Source of the DNA: Puniceicoccaceae bacterium
GTDB lineage: Bacteria > Verrucomicrobiota > Verrucomicrobiia > Opitutales > JAFGAQ01
Length of the DNA stretch: 64,000 nt
Reading direction: 5' to 3'
Assembly (NCBI GenBank): GCA_028285755.1
Contig: JANQOQ010000006.1
Span: forward strand, 1,030,160 to 1,094,159
The notes beneath the pieces are model-generated. The model was not told where the DNA came from. It did no database searches and was given only the letters and a program-made list of their open reading frames with translations. Made by a program: the position numbers and the translations under genes. This document shows, piece by piece, positions 16,097 to 26,204 of this stretch (position 1 is the first letter of the stretch; each line of letters opens with the position of its first letter).

Positions 16097-17611
16097 ATGA
16101 GTTCAAAGGACCCAAAGCCCAACACGGGGGATAACCCGAATATTTCAGACATCTCGCACGACCAGGTCGCCGTGCGCATGGAAAAGCTGCGCCTGGCAGA
16201 AGCCGAGGGGAAAAGCCCCTTCTTCGCCAATTGTGAGCAGACGCACACCGCCACCACAGCCAAAGCCGCCTATACCGAAGATGAAAACCCGAAAAATGTC
16301 GTAAAAGTCGCCGGTCGCATTGTGGCTTTCCGTGTGATGGGCAAGGCCAGCTTCGTTAAAATCCTGGACCGGGACGGGCGCATGCAAATCTATGTAAAGC
16401 GGGACGAAATCGGCGAAGAGGAATACAAAGTTTTCAAGAAATACGACCTCGGCGATTTCATTGGAGTCGAGGGTCCACTCTTCAAGACCAAAACGGAAGA
16501 AATCACCGTCCGCGCGCAAAAGATCACACTCGTGGCTAAAGCGTTGCGCCCGCTTCCGGAGAAATTCCACGGCCTGGCAGATGAAGATCAAATCTACCGA
16601 CAGCGTTATCTGGATCTGATCGTCAACGATGAGTCCCGCCGCACCCTGCAAATGCGCAGCCGCATCGTCCGCGAAATCCGCGAATACCTTTGGGAACAGG
16701 ATTTCAACGAAGTCGAGACTCCGGTATTCCAGAATATCTCCGGAGGAGCAGCCGCACGTCCCTTTGTCACTCACTCAAATGCGCTCGACTGTGATTTCTC
16801 CATGCGCATTGCTCTGGAGCTCCCGCTCAAGCGCCTGCTCGTGGGCGGATTCGACCGCGTATTCGAAATCGGTAAGGTCTTCCGGAATGAAGGCATCTCC
16901 CGCCGTCACAGCCCCGAGTTTACCATGCTCGAGGTGTATCAGGCCTACTCGGATTATCGGGGCATGATGAAGCTCTTTCGCGGCATGATCGACCGCATCT
17001 GCGAAAACGTGATCGATAGCTACGAGGTAACCCGGCCCGACGGCGGGGTTATCAACCTGAAGGAAGGTTGGACGGAGGCCCGCTATAAGGATCTCATTCT
17101 CAAGGCTACCGGACGAGACGACTGGTTTAGCCTGAGCAAAGCGGATAAGCTTGCGCATACCAAAACCCTCGAAATCGAGGTAGACCCCGAGTGCGAGGAC
17201 TTCGAAGTCACTAACAATGTCTTCGAAAAACTCATTGAGCCTACGCTCATCCAACCCACCTTTGTCACCCACTTGCCCAAGGAACTCATCCCTCTAGCGA
17301 AGCAATCCGCAGATGATCCGACAACCGTAGACGTCTTTGAGCTTTGTATCAATGGGCAGGAAATCGCACCCGCATACTCTGAGCAGAATAATCCGATCGC
17401 CCAAAAAGAGGCCTTTGAAAAACAGGCAGGCGAGGAAATCCAGAATATCGATACAGACTTCCTTAATGCAATGGAGCACGGAATGCCACCCGCCGGGGGT
17501 ATGGGTGTAGGTATAGACCGCCTGGTGATGATGCTCATGGGTACCAACAATTTGCGGGACACAATCTTATTTCCCACCTTGAAACCTGCAAAATCTGATG
17601 TTACCTCCTAG
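16097..17611 (+). CDS. lysS: Lysyl-tRNA synthetase, class II
   Basis: 504 aa from the ATG at 16097; a GTG at 16079 adds six residues. The N-terminal OB-fold anticodon domain (VVKVAGRIVAFRVMGKASFVKILDRDGRMQIY) is followed by the class II core: motif 1 (RSRIVREIREYLWEQDFNEVETPVF), motif 2 (RVFEIGKVFRNEGISRRHSPEFTMLE) and motif 3 (GVGIDRLVMMLMGTNNLRDTILFP) with ELCINGQEIAPAYSE. It charges tRNA-Lys in the cytoplasm. The SMP-30 gene starts 6 bases later, so the two are probably co-transcribed. Confidence 0.96.
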   Translation: MSSKDPKPNTGDNPNISDISHDQVAVRMEKLRLAEAEGKSPFFANCEQTHTATTAKAAYTEDENPKNVVKVAGRIVAFRVMGKASFVKILDRDGRMQIYVKRDEIGEEEYKVFKKYDLGDFIGVEGPLFKTKTEEITVRAQKITLVAKALRPLPEKFHGLADEDQIYRQRYLDLIVNDESRRTLQMRSRIVREIREYLWEQDFNEVETPVFQNISGGAAARPFVTHSNALDCDFSMRIALELPLKRLLVGGFDRVFEIGKVFRNEGISRRHSPEFTMLEVYQAYSDYRGMMKLFRGMIDRICENVIDSYEVTRPDGGVINLKEGWTEARYKDLILKATGRDDWFSLSKADKLAHTKTLEIEVDPECEDFEVTNNVFEKLIEPTLIQPTFVTHLPKELIPLAKQSADDPTTVDVFELCINGQEIAPAYSEQNNPIAQKEAFEKQAGEEIQNIDTDFLNAMEHGMPPAGGMGVGIDRLVMMLMGTNNLRDTILFPTLKPAKSDVTS

Positions 17612-17617
17612 GTAACC

Positions 17618-18634
17618 ATGAAATCCACACAAGCTTACAAATATCTCACGAGCGGCATTACACTGCTCTTCATTACGACGCTGGCATACGCCAATCCCTA
17701 CCCCACCATCGGTACCGTAGAAAGGCTCGATCCAGCAATCGATAAACTCATCCCTAAAGATGCGAAGATCGAAGTCCTGGCGGACGGTTTTAACTGGAGT
17801 GAGGGCCCTGTCTGGGATCGTAAAAACAATTACCTGCTTTTTAGCGACGTGCCCGAGAACAAAATTTATAAATGGTCCGAAGAGGAAGGTCTCAGCGTAT
17901 GGATGGAACCCTCCGGCTACACCGGAGTTGCCCCGCTCAATGCGGGTGAAGGCAGTAACGGCCTGATGTTTAACAAGGATGGCTACCTCGTAATCTGTGA
18001 ACATGGGGATCACCGCGTATCCAAAATGAAGGATGGTGGAGCAAAGGTCACCATAGTGGATCATTATAAGGGTAAACGCTTGAATAGCCCGAACGACCTC
18101 GCCGAAGACTCTGAAGGGAATCTCTTTTTCACGGACCCACCTTACGGCCTACCCGGTCAACTGAACAGCCCCTTGGCTGAGCTGGATTACTCGGGCATTT
18201 ACTTATACCGTCACACAGGCGAACTGGTACTCCTCAGCAAAGAGCTGGTGTATCCCAATGGCATCGCCCTAAGCCCGGATGAGCGCTACGTCTACGTTGC
18301 ACAGTCCTACCGCCAAAACCCGATCATCATGCGCTACACTCTGAGCGACGATAAGCTGTTTGAAAAATCCGAAGTCTTTTTTGATGGCAGTGAGCTCTCC
18401 AAAACGAATCAAGGTAGCTTCGATGGCCTTAAAGTGGATAAAGATGGTAACCTCTTTGCGACCGGACCTGGCGGAGTATTGGTCATCGATAAAAAGGGTG
18501 AGCTACTTGGAATTATCCGCACGGGTCACCGCATCGCCAATGTTGGCTTTGGCAATGACGGCTCCATGCTTTATCTCACATCCGACTTTTACCTGGCGCG
18601 TATTCAGACCAGCACCATCGGTGACGGCTTTTAA
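17618..18634 (+). CDS. Exported SMP-30/gluconolactonase-like beta-propeller
   Basis: A 338-aa protein with signal peptide (hydrophobic to about residue 24, cleavage at AYA-N). The six-bladed SMP-30/LRE fold shows its metal-site motifs: WSEGPVWD (Glu), GSNGLMFN, LNSPNDLAED (Asn), YPNGIALSPDE and FDGLKVDKDGNLFATGPGGV (Asp). Family members hydrolyse sugar lactones, so a periplasmic aldonolactonase role is likely, though some are only named so. It follows lysS by 6 bases and overlaps the convergent MenH-like gene by a few bases. Confidence 0.85.
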   Translation: MKSTQAYKYLTSGITLLFITTLAYANPYPTIGTVERLDPAIDKLIPKDAKIEVLADGFNWSEGPVWDRKNNYLLFSDVPENKIYKWSEEEGLSVWMEPSGYTGVAPLNAGEGSNGLMFNKDGYLVICEHGDHRVSKMKDGGAKVTIVDHYKGKRLNSPNDLAEDSEGNLFFTDPPYGLPGQLNSPLAELDYSGIYLYRHTGELVLLSKELVYPNGIALSPDERYVYVAQSYRQNPIIMRYTLSDDKLFEKSEVFFDGSELSKTNQGSFDGLKVDKDGNLFATGPGGVLVIDKKGELLGIIRTGHRIANVGFGNDGSMLYLTSDFYLARIQTSTIGDGF

Positions 18635-19419
18635 TTGGCACTAGCCAGATAGGCATCAATCTCTTTAGCAAGGCCATGCGGATTCTCTATATGAGGCGCA
18701 TGGCCTGCATCTTTTACGCTTATTGCATAGCCATTTCGAAGCATCCCCAGCATCCGCTGATGGATTGCGGTAAATTTGGTATCTGCTTCACCTGCGATTA
18801 ACACCGTAGGTCTATCCAAGCTCTCCAGCTGATCCCATAGTGCAGGCAGCAAACCCGGGCTGTAGTTTTCAAGAGCCCATGCAAGGGCTTTAGCATCCAA
18901 CCGTTTTTTGCTTTCAAGTGACTCCTCCGAAATAAAAGGAAGCTGCGTGCGTATGAGTGGCTGCTGTATCCAATGGTCAACAAATATGGAAGTGCCCTCA
19001 TGGCGGAGCTTTTCTGCGAGCTGCTTATCGTTCTGTAATCGTGCTTCTCGTTCATTTCCTCCTTCCAATCCAGGGTTTACCCCCATCAAAAACATCGCAG
19101 TGATCTCCCATCTTTTCTTGAGGTATGCCTTAAGCCAAAGCCGAGCCCCCATCGAGTACGCCAATACATGAATCGAAGCCTCATGCTGCTTAGCGGTGGT
19201 GATACAATACTCCAAATCCTGTAAAAACCTGCCCCACTCGGCATCGGGATTAAACGATGCACTCTTTCCCCCAATATGGCCCGGCAGTCTTACGAAGTAT
19301 TGGACATCCCAAGCACCACTAAGGCTCAAAAAAGATTCATAATCATAAGGTGAACCGGTAAACCCATGAAGCATGAGCAAAGCGCGTTTCTTTGAAAATG
19401 TGGGGTTGCCTGATTTCAT
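18631..19419 (-). CDS. Alpha/beta hydrolase resembling MenH (SHCHC synthase)
   Basis: A 262-aa protein with the MenH layout: LHGFTGSPYDYESF at the oxyanion loop, nucleophile Ser in LAYSMGARL, then the family's lid sequence NPGLEGGNEREARLQNDKQ and FVDHWIQQPLI. The acid is in GEADTKF and the His in DAGHAPHIENP. These lid and tail motifs match E. coli MenH (pyruvate elimination giving 2-succinyl-6-hydroxycyclohexadiene carboxylate in menaquinone synthesis) better than generic esterases. No other men gene is visible, so a broader hydrolase is possible. Confidence 0.7.
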   Translation of the reverse strand: MKSGNPTFSKKRALLMLHGFTGSPYDYESFLSLSGAWDVQYFVRLPGHIGGKSASFNPDAEWGRFLQDLEYCITTAKQHEASIHVLAYSMGARLWLKAYLKKRWEITAMFLMGVNPGLEGGNEREARLQNDKQLAEKLRHEGTSIFVDHWIQQPLIRTQLPFISEESLESKKRLDAKALAWALENYSPGLLPALWDQLESLDRPTVLIAGEADTKFTAIHQRMLGMLRNGYAISVKDAGHAPHIENPHGLAKEIDAYLASAN

Positions 19420-19464
19420 ACTCGATTTTTATGCTGAGAACACCTTATATGAATAGCCTCATAT

Positions 19465-20265
19465 ATGTCTGCTACCGTATTTACAATAGCCAACCAAAAA
19501 GGGGGAGTGGGAAAAACCACCACCGCTATTAATTTGGGTTCAGCCCTCGCTAATCAATACATAAATACACTTATCGTGGATATGGACCCTCAGGCCAACT
19601 CCACCAGCGGCCTGGGCTTTAGCAAGAAGGAGGGAGCCAGTATTTACGCACCGCTAATGGGAGAGGGCAATGCCCAGGAAAAGATACTCCCTACCCGCAA
19701 TGACCACCTGTTCCTCATACCTGCTGAAGTGGACCTTGCAGCCGTTGAGACCGAGCTCATCGAACGCCCCAACTACCTGCTGCAGCTCAAGGCTTGTCTG
19801 GACTCGATCATGAACTCCTTTCGCTTCGATGCGATCATCATGGACTGTCCGCCATCACTCGGCATTATATCGATGAATGGCTTAGCCGCAGCGGATTATC
19901 TATTGATCGCTCTTCAATGCGAATACCTCGCGCTGGAAGGACTGGGGCAGATACTGAGTGTGACCGAGCAAATCCGGGAATCGGGGGTAAACCCCAGACT
20001 GCAACTCGGTGGTATTATCATGACTATGTTTGATGTGCGCACCCGCCTCTCCGAGCAAGTGGTAAACGAGGTTAAAACTCACTTTCCCGATAAGATTTTT
20101 AATTCAGTAATACCCCGTAGTATCCGACTCAGTGAAGCCCCCAGCTTTGGTAAATCCATTTTTGAGTATGAGCCCAATTCCCCGGGAGCCCATGCCTACA
20201 AAAAACTCGCGGATGAAGTGATCCAACGGTTCGAGTTGGATAAGAAAAACCTCATGCTCAGTTGA
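19465..20265 (+). CDS. ParA/Soj-family chromosome partitioning ATPase
   Basis: A 266-aa deviant Walker-A ATPase. QKGGVGKTTTAINLG (deviant P-loop with the signature lysine) is followed by VDMDPQANSTSGLG (A'), FDAIIMDCPPSLG (Walker B) and LGGIIMTMFDVRTRLS. It is closest to chromosomal Soj/ParA. The next gene is rnc, starting within its stop codon, and not parB, so it is an orphan here; parB and parS may lie elsewhere. Confidence 0.9.
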   Translation: MSATVFTIANQKGGVGKTTTAINLGSALANQYINTLIVDMDPQANSTSGLGFSKKEGASIYAPLMGEGNAQEKILPTRNDHLFLIPAEVDLAAVETELIERPNYLLQLKACLDSIMNSFRFDAIIMDCPPSLGIISMNGLAAADYLLIALQCEYLALEGLGQILSVTEQIRESGVNPRLQLGGIIMTMFDVRTRLSEQVVNEVKTHFPDKIFNSVIPRSIRLSEAPSFGKSIFEYEPNSPGAHAYKKLADEVIQRFELDKKNLMLS

Positions 20266-20993
20266 TGGATAAGCGAAAGTTAAAGACTCTACAAAAAAAC
20301 ATCGGGTATCGTTTCAAAAACAAAGACCTGCTCATCCAGGCATTGACTCACCCATCCTACCTACAAGGTACTAACGAAAACCAAAAGCACAATCAAAGGC
20401 TGGAATTCCTCGGAGATGCGGTACTTGGCATGATTGTGGCCGATGAGCTATTTAAGATTTTTCCGGACCAAAGAGAAGGCTTTTTGACCAAAGCCCGTGC
20501 ATACATTTGCCACGGCAAGGGACTTACAAAGCTCGCCAAACAAATGGAGCTGGACGACTACCTGCTCCTCGGCAAAGGAGAGCAAAAGGCAAAGACCAAA
20601 TCCCGAAGCCAAATGCTCGGAGATAGTTTGGAAGCCATCATAGGCGCGGTCTACATGGACGGTGGCTACAAGCCGGTGCATAAGCTGGTACTCAACTGGC
20701 TGAGTAACGAAATCCAAAACCTGGATATAGATACCGTTTCAATCAACTATAAGGGCGAACTTCAGGAATGGTCACAGTCCCACTTTGCCGATAACCTGTT
20801 CAGCTATTCGCTACTGGAAGAATCCGGACCAGACCACGCAAAGCAATTCACGGTGGCAGTCTTACTCAAAGATCAGGAAATCGCCCGGGCTACCGGCTAC
20901 TCAAAAAAAGAAGCGGAGGCACTCGCCGCGAAACAAACACTGCGGGAACTCAAGAAAAAAAGCGTCAAAGAGCTTAGCACCCTGGCAAACTGA
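20265..20993 (+). CDS. rnc: Ribonuclease III
   Basis: 242 aa from the ATG at 20265, whose A is the last base of the parA stop (TGATG). It is a dsRNA endonuclease for rRNA and mRNA maturation. The RNase III domain shows NQRLEFLGDAVLGM (signature) and MLGDSLEAIIGAVYMDGG with the catalytic Asp and Glu. A dsRBD follows at about residues 165-235 (NYKGELQEWSQSHF, KKEAEALAAKQTL). The overlap with parA implies coupled translation. Confidence 0.95.
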   Translation: MDKRKLKTLQKNIGYRFKNKDLLIQALTHPSYLQGTNENQKHNQRLEFLGDAVLGMIVADELFKIFPDQREGFLTKARAYICHGKGLTKLAKQMELDDYLLLGKGEQKAKTKSRSQMLGDSLEAIIGAVYMDGGYKPVHKLVLNWLSNEIQNLDIDTVSINYKGELQEWSQSHFADNLFSYSLLEESGPDHAKQFTVAVLLKDQEIARATGYSKKEAEALAAKQTLRELKKKSVKELSTLAN

Positions 20994-21009
20994 ATTTTAA
21001 CGAAGCAGT

Positions 21010-22716
21010 ATGCCCAGACTCCCCAGTATCCTCCTTTTGCTATTAGTTAGCATAGTTCAATATGCACACGCACTGGAAATCCCCAAGAGCGCTGAAAAAC
21101 CCAACGTGCTGTTTATCACCATTGATGATTTGAACGATTGGGTCAGCATTCTCGATGGCCATCCGCAAGCGCTCACACCCAACTTTGAAAGGCTCGCAAA
21201 AAGGGGCATTAACTTTACGAATGCCCATTGTAATGTGCCCGTATGCTCTCCATCGCGGACGAGCTTTATGACGGGTGTTGCCCCTCACAATTCCTGGGTG
21301 CTCACCAATGGGGATCGGGTATTTGACCTCCACGGCAAATATTTAACCCTCCCCGAGCTCTTTACTCAAAACGGATATCATGTCATGGGTGCGGGCAAAC
21401 TCTTTCATGGAAGCGGTAATGATTACCGCGCATACTTTGGCATATATGGTCCTGGATCAGGCAACCAGGGTGGGCCATTTACCCAGGATGAACTCAACAC
21501 TCAAAACCAGAATCCTACCAATATTGTGAACCGGGGTCCCGGCAAACTCCAAGCAGTACTCCCGATGAACGGCATGCCGGATGTCCGCAGGACCGAACGC
21601 CATCGCAATAACTCTTTCGACTGGGGCCCCGTCAATGTCAGCACCGATGAGATGCCGGATGGTCAGGTCAATGCGTGGGCGATTGAGCAACTCAAGGAAA
21701 CTCACGATAAGCCCTTCTTTCTCGGCGTCGGTTACTACCGACCCCATCAACCCATGTTCGTGCCCGAAAAGTATTTTGAGCCCTTTCCTCTCGATTCCAT
21801 TCAATTGCCTGACGTATTGGAGGAAGACCTGGATGATCTTTCCGAATATGCCCAAAAACTCGCATTATACCCACTAACATCGGGCAGCCATGATGGAGTC
21901 GTCGAATACAATCAGTGGCATGCGGCAGTGCAGGGATATTTGGCGAGTGTCTATTTTGTTGATACCCTGCTCGGCAATCTGCTGGACGCCCTGGATCAGT
22001 CAAAATATGCAGACAATACACTCATCGTGCTCTTCTCAGACCATGGATATCATACAGGCGAAAAAGAGCATTGGGGCAAAATGACAGGTTGGCAGGAATC
22101 CACCCGAGTACCCATGATCGTTGCCTTACCCAAGTCTTGTAAAAAAAGTGAATTTACCGGTAAACGGGTGGATGCCCCTGTAAGCCTCGTGGATGTGTAT
22201 CCGACATTGGTTGACATTATTAATTTAACACCCCCGAAACACGACTTAGATGGCGAGAATCTCTTTGAAGTCATAAAGAATCCTGAATCCAGAGTAGCAA
22301 TTACATCCGTTGCCCGAGGGAGTTATTCGATACGCTCGCAAGATCACCGATACATTCTCTACTTTGATGGCACTGAGGAACTTTATGATAAAAAGACAGA
22401 TCCTGAGGAATGGCATAATCTCGCAACAGATCCTGATTATCAGCGTGTTAAAAAAAACCTTCGCAAACACATTCCGGCGGATGATCACGTGACCCATTAT
22501 GTGCGAGCCGGAAAATGGAAGGCGGTCATCTATAATAACAGGGAAGCAGAGCTTTACGAAATTGTCCCCGGGACAGGCGGCGGCGGCGGAATCGGCGAGA
22601 CCAGCAGCGTAGCAGAGAATCATCCTGGCATACTCACAAAAATAGTCGATTATCTTGATAAAAATCCAACCCGTACTAAGCGGGTTATTCTGGATATACC
22701 CGATCTTGAAGGTTGA
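21010..22716 (+). CDS. Exported sulfatase (S1 family, iduronate-2-sulfatase-like)
   Basis: A 568-aa protein with signal peptide (LPSILLLLLVSIVQYAHAL). The sulfatase signature is CSPSR at residues 79-83, where Cys79 would be converted to formylglycine by a separate enzyme not seen here. NVLFITIDDLNDW supplies the metal-binding Asp pair, and FSDHGYHTGEKEHWGK the second metal site and a catalytic His. The overall layout matches iduronate-2-sulfatase-like S1 members. It would remove sulfate esters from polysaccharides in the periplasm, as is common in marine Verrucomicrobia. It stands alone, with no PUL genes around. Confidence 0.92.
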   Translation: MPRLPSILLLLLVSIVQYAHALEIPKSAEKPNVLFITIDDLNDWVSILDGHPQALTPNFERLAKRGINFTNAHCNVPVCSPSRTSFMTGVAPHNSWVLTNGDRVFDLHGKYLTLPELFTQNGYHVMGAGKLFHGSGNDYRAYFGIYGPGSGNQGGPFTQDELNTQNQNPTNIVNRGPGKLQAVLPMNGMPDVRRTERHRNNSFDWGPVNVSTDEMPDGQVNAWAIEQLKETHDKPFFLGVGYYRPHQPMFVPEKYFEPFPLDSIQLPDVLEEDLDDLSEYAQKLALYPLTSGSHDGVVEYNQWHAAVQGYLASVYFVDTLLGNLLDALDQSKYADNTLIVLFSDHGYHTGEKEHWGKMTGWQESTRVPMIVALPKSCKKSEFTGKRVDAPVSLVDVYPTLVDIINLTPPKHDLDGENLFEVIKNPESRVAITSVARGSYSIRSQDHRYILYFDGTEELYDKKTDPEEWHNLATDPDYQRVKKNLRKHIPADDHVTHYVRAGKWKAVIYNNREAELYEIVPGTGGGGGIGETSSVAENHPGILTKIVDYLDKNPTRTKRVILDIPDLEG

Positions 22717-22776
22717 TATTTTCTGAATGTCAGGCTCAAGTAAGGAATCTCGATTTTTCGGGAATCCTGAAATTGA

Positions 22777-25700
22777 ATGAAGTCGATTGAGATTCCCCCT
22801 AGTTTTGCACGCTCATGGGTTACCGGTGTAATCGATGAGGCGTTACCCTACGTACTGATCGATCAAATCCACCAAAGCGAGGCACAAGTCACACTGGTTC
22901 TTTGCGCAAGCTATCGCGAAATCCAGCACCATCTCAACCGGATCGAAGCAGTCATGGATTACCCGAGCATGCAGTCGCTGGCGGTACCGGTTCATGAGAT
23001 CCCATTGCTCAGTGATTATCAAAAATTAGAATCCCAATACCAGTACAAACAATTTGATCTTCTGAGGACCCTTGCCGACATCCGGAAATCCCTTAACGAA
23101 CAGAAAAAAATTTGCCTGTTTACCATACCCCCAGCCCTTTTCCAGGAACTACCCGCTCCCGATCATATCGAACAAAATTCAATTAACCTGAAGACGCATG
23201 CTGAGCAACCGTTTGTGGAACTAAAGGCTCTATTGGCGGAGAAACTCGGCTACAGCTATGAAGCAGTTTGCGAAACCCCCGGGCAGTTTGCCTCCCGGGG
23301 AGGTTTGCTGGATATCTATCCGAGCAATGCGCTCGCACCCTACCGGGTTGATTTCTTTGGCGACACCATCGATTCAATCAAGCGTTACGACCCCACCACA
23401 CAACTCACTGAGGACCCTGTTGAACAGATACAGATATTACCCGCAAATGTAAGTGACACCCAAAATCCAGAATCGGCTCAACTCATTGATCACATAGCCC
23501 AGGAGTGCCAGTGGATATTGGTGCAGCCGAATACGCTAGCGGTAGAATACCCAAATATCTTCACCCGGCCGGAACGCATGGATAAGGTATCGAACGAATC
23601 GAATATTTCAGAAATATGGAATAATCGAAGCTATAATGACACATGGGTCGCCTTTACGGATATCTCACAAAAGCCCGATACAATGGGTCTCGAAGAGCCT
23701 ACACAAAGCATCTACGCGAATGCACTGGAGATCCATAAGCATGATTGGGTAACGCTTAAAAATACTGAAATCGGCGAGTCGACGCTCATGCCAAATGAAA
23801 AGAAGGTCATTGAATATCTCGCCGATCGCAGCACCAAAGGCTACCAATGTCGAATAGGCCTACACAAGGTGGAGGAACAAAAGCGCCTGCAGCGATTAGT
23901 CCAGAAGGACTACCCCACCTTCCAGCCGGAAATCGCCGCATCTGCGCTCCCGAGAGGGGTCGTTTTCCATGCTTCGAAGGGAAACTACTACCCCGAAATT
24001 TTTAGGAGCAAGGATTCCCGCGGCATAATCTGGGCGGCAGATGTAGACCTGCACCCGACCTTACGGCTACGGCTGGGTCGTAAAAATCAGCGCAAGCTTC
24101 CACAAATATCCCAGGTGGACTCCATGCTGGACTTCACCGAACTGGCAGACGGGGATTATCTGGTGCACCAACTCTACGGCATTTGTATTTTCAGAGGCGT
24201 TAACCACTTGGATTTTGAGACCAGCCGGGAATCCATCTCGCTGGAATTCAGTGACGAAGCCATGATCCATGTGCCGCTAAACGAGTCCCACTTGCTCACT
24301 CGCTATGTAGGTCTCAGTAAACGAGCCCCCAAACTCGGAAAAATTGGAACGAATCAATGGGAAAAGGATCGTAAGAACGCCGAAAAAGCAACACTCGACC
24401 TCGCAGCAGAGCTACTCGCCCTGCAGGCAAAACGAGAGTCTCATGAAGGCTTTGCCTACCCGCCAGATAACGCCTGGCAGAAGCAATTTGAGCAGGCTTT
24501 CCCCTATCAGGAAACCCCAGACCAACTCACAGCTATCGAGAATAGTAAGGAAGATCTGGAAAGTCCAAAACCCATGGACCGGCTGATCTGCGGAGACGTA
24601 GGATTTGGCAAGACGGAGGTCGCCCTACGGGCAGCCATGAAGGTGCTGAGCAATGACAAACAGGTTGCCCTGCTAGTGCCAACTACTGTGCTTTGCCAGC
24701 AGCACTACCTGACATTCCGGGATCGCATGGTGGAATTCCCGATCCAGGTGGAAATGCTGAGTCGCTTTAAAACACAGGCTGAGCAGTCAAAAATCGTTCA
24801 AAGTATAAAGAGCGGCAACACGGATATCGTGGTCGCCACACAACGCATCCTCAGCGAGGACATTGCCTTCAACGATCTTGGCCTGATTATCGTAGATGAG
24901 GAGCACCGCTTTGGCGTTAAGCAGAAAGAGCGCCTCAAGGTAATCGCAGAAAACGTAGATGTGCTGTCATTGAGCGCTACACCCATCCCGCGCACTCTCT
25001 ACCTGGCCCTGTCAGGCGCCCGGGATCTCAGCGTGATCGAAACACCTCCCCAGAATCGTCTACCGATAGAGACCATAGTCAAAGATTACAGCCCCGAGCT
25101 GGTCGACAGTGCCATCCAGGCTGAAATCAATCGGGGTGGTCAGGTATTTTACCTGCACAACCGGGTGCAGACCATCCACAAAGTCGCTGCGATGATCAAT
25201 GATCGCAATAAGAACATCCGCGTCGCCGTGGGTCACGGTCAGATGAACGAGCACGATCTCGAAAAAATCATGACCGACTTTGTAGCCGGACACTACGATG
25301 TGCTTGTATGTACAACAATCATCGAGTCCGGCCTCGATATTCCAAATTGTAATACCCTCATTATTGAAGGAGCTGATAAATTCGGCCTCGCCCAGCTTTA
25401 CCAGATCCGGGGGAGAGTCGGCCGATTCAACAAACAAGCCTATGCTTATCTGCTGCTGCACGGCAAAAAACCAGTTGCCAGCACTGCCCGCAAGCGACTT
25501 TCTGCAATCAAGCAATACAACGAGCTCGGAGCGGGTTACCGGATTGCCATGCGCGACCTCGAGCTACGGGGCGCGGGTAATATCCTCGGTGCCGCCCAAA
25601 GCGGGCATATCGCAGGCGTGGGGTTTGAGCTCTATTGCAGACTGCTGAAACAAAGCGTGGAGCGCCTTAAGAAAGGTATTGGCATCGAGATCACACGTGC

Positions 25701-26184
25701 GGCCATTAATCTCGATTTTGTGCTCGTCGGTGAACCCTCCAATAAAAGTGGGAGATCTCAGGAAACGAAAATCGGCTATGCGGCGCTTAAAAACAGTGAG
25801 ATCAACGAAGCATGGCCCGCCCCGATCCACGCCTATATCCCTGTAAGTTATATTCAGGAAACCAAATTACGCATCGATTTTTACCGCAAGTTAGCCTCTG
25901 CAGCTACCGTTGACGAAGTGAAGTCCCTGCGACTGGAACTCAAGGATCGGTTCGGCAAAATACCGGACAACGTAGAGGCACTCATCCGCATCAGCGCGGT
26001 TCGCTGCCTGGCCGAGAGCAAAAAAATAACCCTTGTGGAGTGCACTTCGGGGAAGTTAGTCATGCGCATCGGTAACCCTCCCAATCATCAATTTATCAAA
26101 GAAGGCAATCGATTTCCTCGCTTGACGCCTGATAAACCTCTTCTACTATTGAACAATTTGATCAAATATATGTCAAAAATGTGA
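22777..26184 (+). CDS. mfd: Transcription-repair coupling factor
   Basis: An 1135-aa protein that removes stalled RNA polymerase and recruits UvrA. The N-terminal UvrB-like region ([29 protein letters not shown]) is followed by the CarD-like RNA polymerase interaction domain ([18 protein letters not shown], about residue 457) and the SF2 translocase with Walker [10 protein letters not shown] (about 604), DEEH box [25 protein letters not shown] and [21 protein letters not shown]. The TRCF domain ends it. Length is normal. The gene begins 60 bases after the sulfatase and ends 20 bases before the SurA-like gene. Confidence 0.97.
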   Translation: MKSIEIPPSFARSWVTGVIDEALPYVLIDQIHQSEAQVTLVLCASYREIQHHLNRIEAVMDYPSMQSLAVPVHEIPLLSDYQKLESQYQYKQFDLLRTLADIRKSLNEQKKICLFTIPPALFQELPAPDHIEQNSINLKTHAEQPFVELKALLAEKLGYSYEAVCETPGQFASRGGLLDIYPSNALAPYRVDFFGDTIDSIKRYDPTTQLTEDPVEQIQILPANVSDTQNPESAQLIDHIAQECQWILVQPNTLAVEYPNIFTRPERMDKVSNESNISEIWNNRSYNDTWVAFTDISQKPDTMGLEEPTQSIYANALEIHKHDWVTLKNTEIGESTLMPNEKKVIEYLADRSTKGYQCRIGLHKVEEQKRLQRLVQKDYPTFQPEIAASALPRGVVFHASKGNYYPEIFRSKDSRGIIWAADVDLHPTLRLRLGRKNQRKLPQISQVDSMLDFTELADGDYLVHQLYGICIFRGVNHLDFETSRESISLEFSDEAMIHVPLNESHLLTRYVGLSKRAPKLGKIGTNQWEKDRKNAEKATLDLAAELLALQAKRESHEGFAYPPDNAWQKQFEQAFPYQETPDQLTAIENSKEDLESPKPMDRLICGDVGFGKTEVALRAAMKVLSNDKQVALLVPTTVLCQQHYLTFRDRMVEFPIQVEMLSRFKTQAEQSKIVQSIKSGNTDIVVATQRILSEDIAFNDLGLIIVDEEHRFGVKQKERLKVIAENVDVLSLSATPIPRTLYLALSGARDLSVIETPPQNRLPIETIVKDYSPELVDSAIQAEINRGGQVFYLHNRVQTIHKVAAMINDRNKNIRVAVGHGQMNEHDLEKIMTDFVAGHYDVLVCTTIIESGLDIPNCNTLIIEGADKFGLAQLYQIRGRVGRFNKQAYAYLLLHGKKPVASTARKRLSAIKQYNELGAGYRIAMRDLELRGAGNILGAAQSGHIAGVGFELYCRLLKQSVERLKKGIGIEITRAAINLDFVLVGEPSNKSGRSQETKIGYAALKNSEINEAWPAPIHAYIPVSYIQETKLRIDFYRKLASAATVDEVKSLRLELKDRFGKIPDNVEALIRISAVRCLAESKKITLVECTSGKLVMRIGNPPNHQFIKEGNRFPRLTPDKPLLLLNNLIKYMSKM

Positions 26185-26204
26185 CATACACACACCATAA
26201 AACC

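Noticed and set aside
16145-17577. Long open frames antisense to lysS (for example 209 and 165 codons)
   Set aside because: They lie opposite a complete conserved lysS and read as low-complexity mirrors of its codons; no family features.
19465-20265. ParA as a sign of a plasmid or phage
   Set aside because: Neighbours (rnc, lysS, mfd) are chromosomal housekeeping genes and there is no integrase, replication gene or repeat border.
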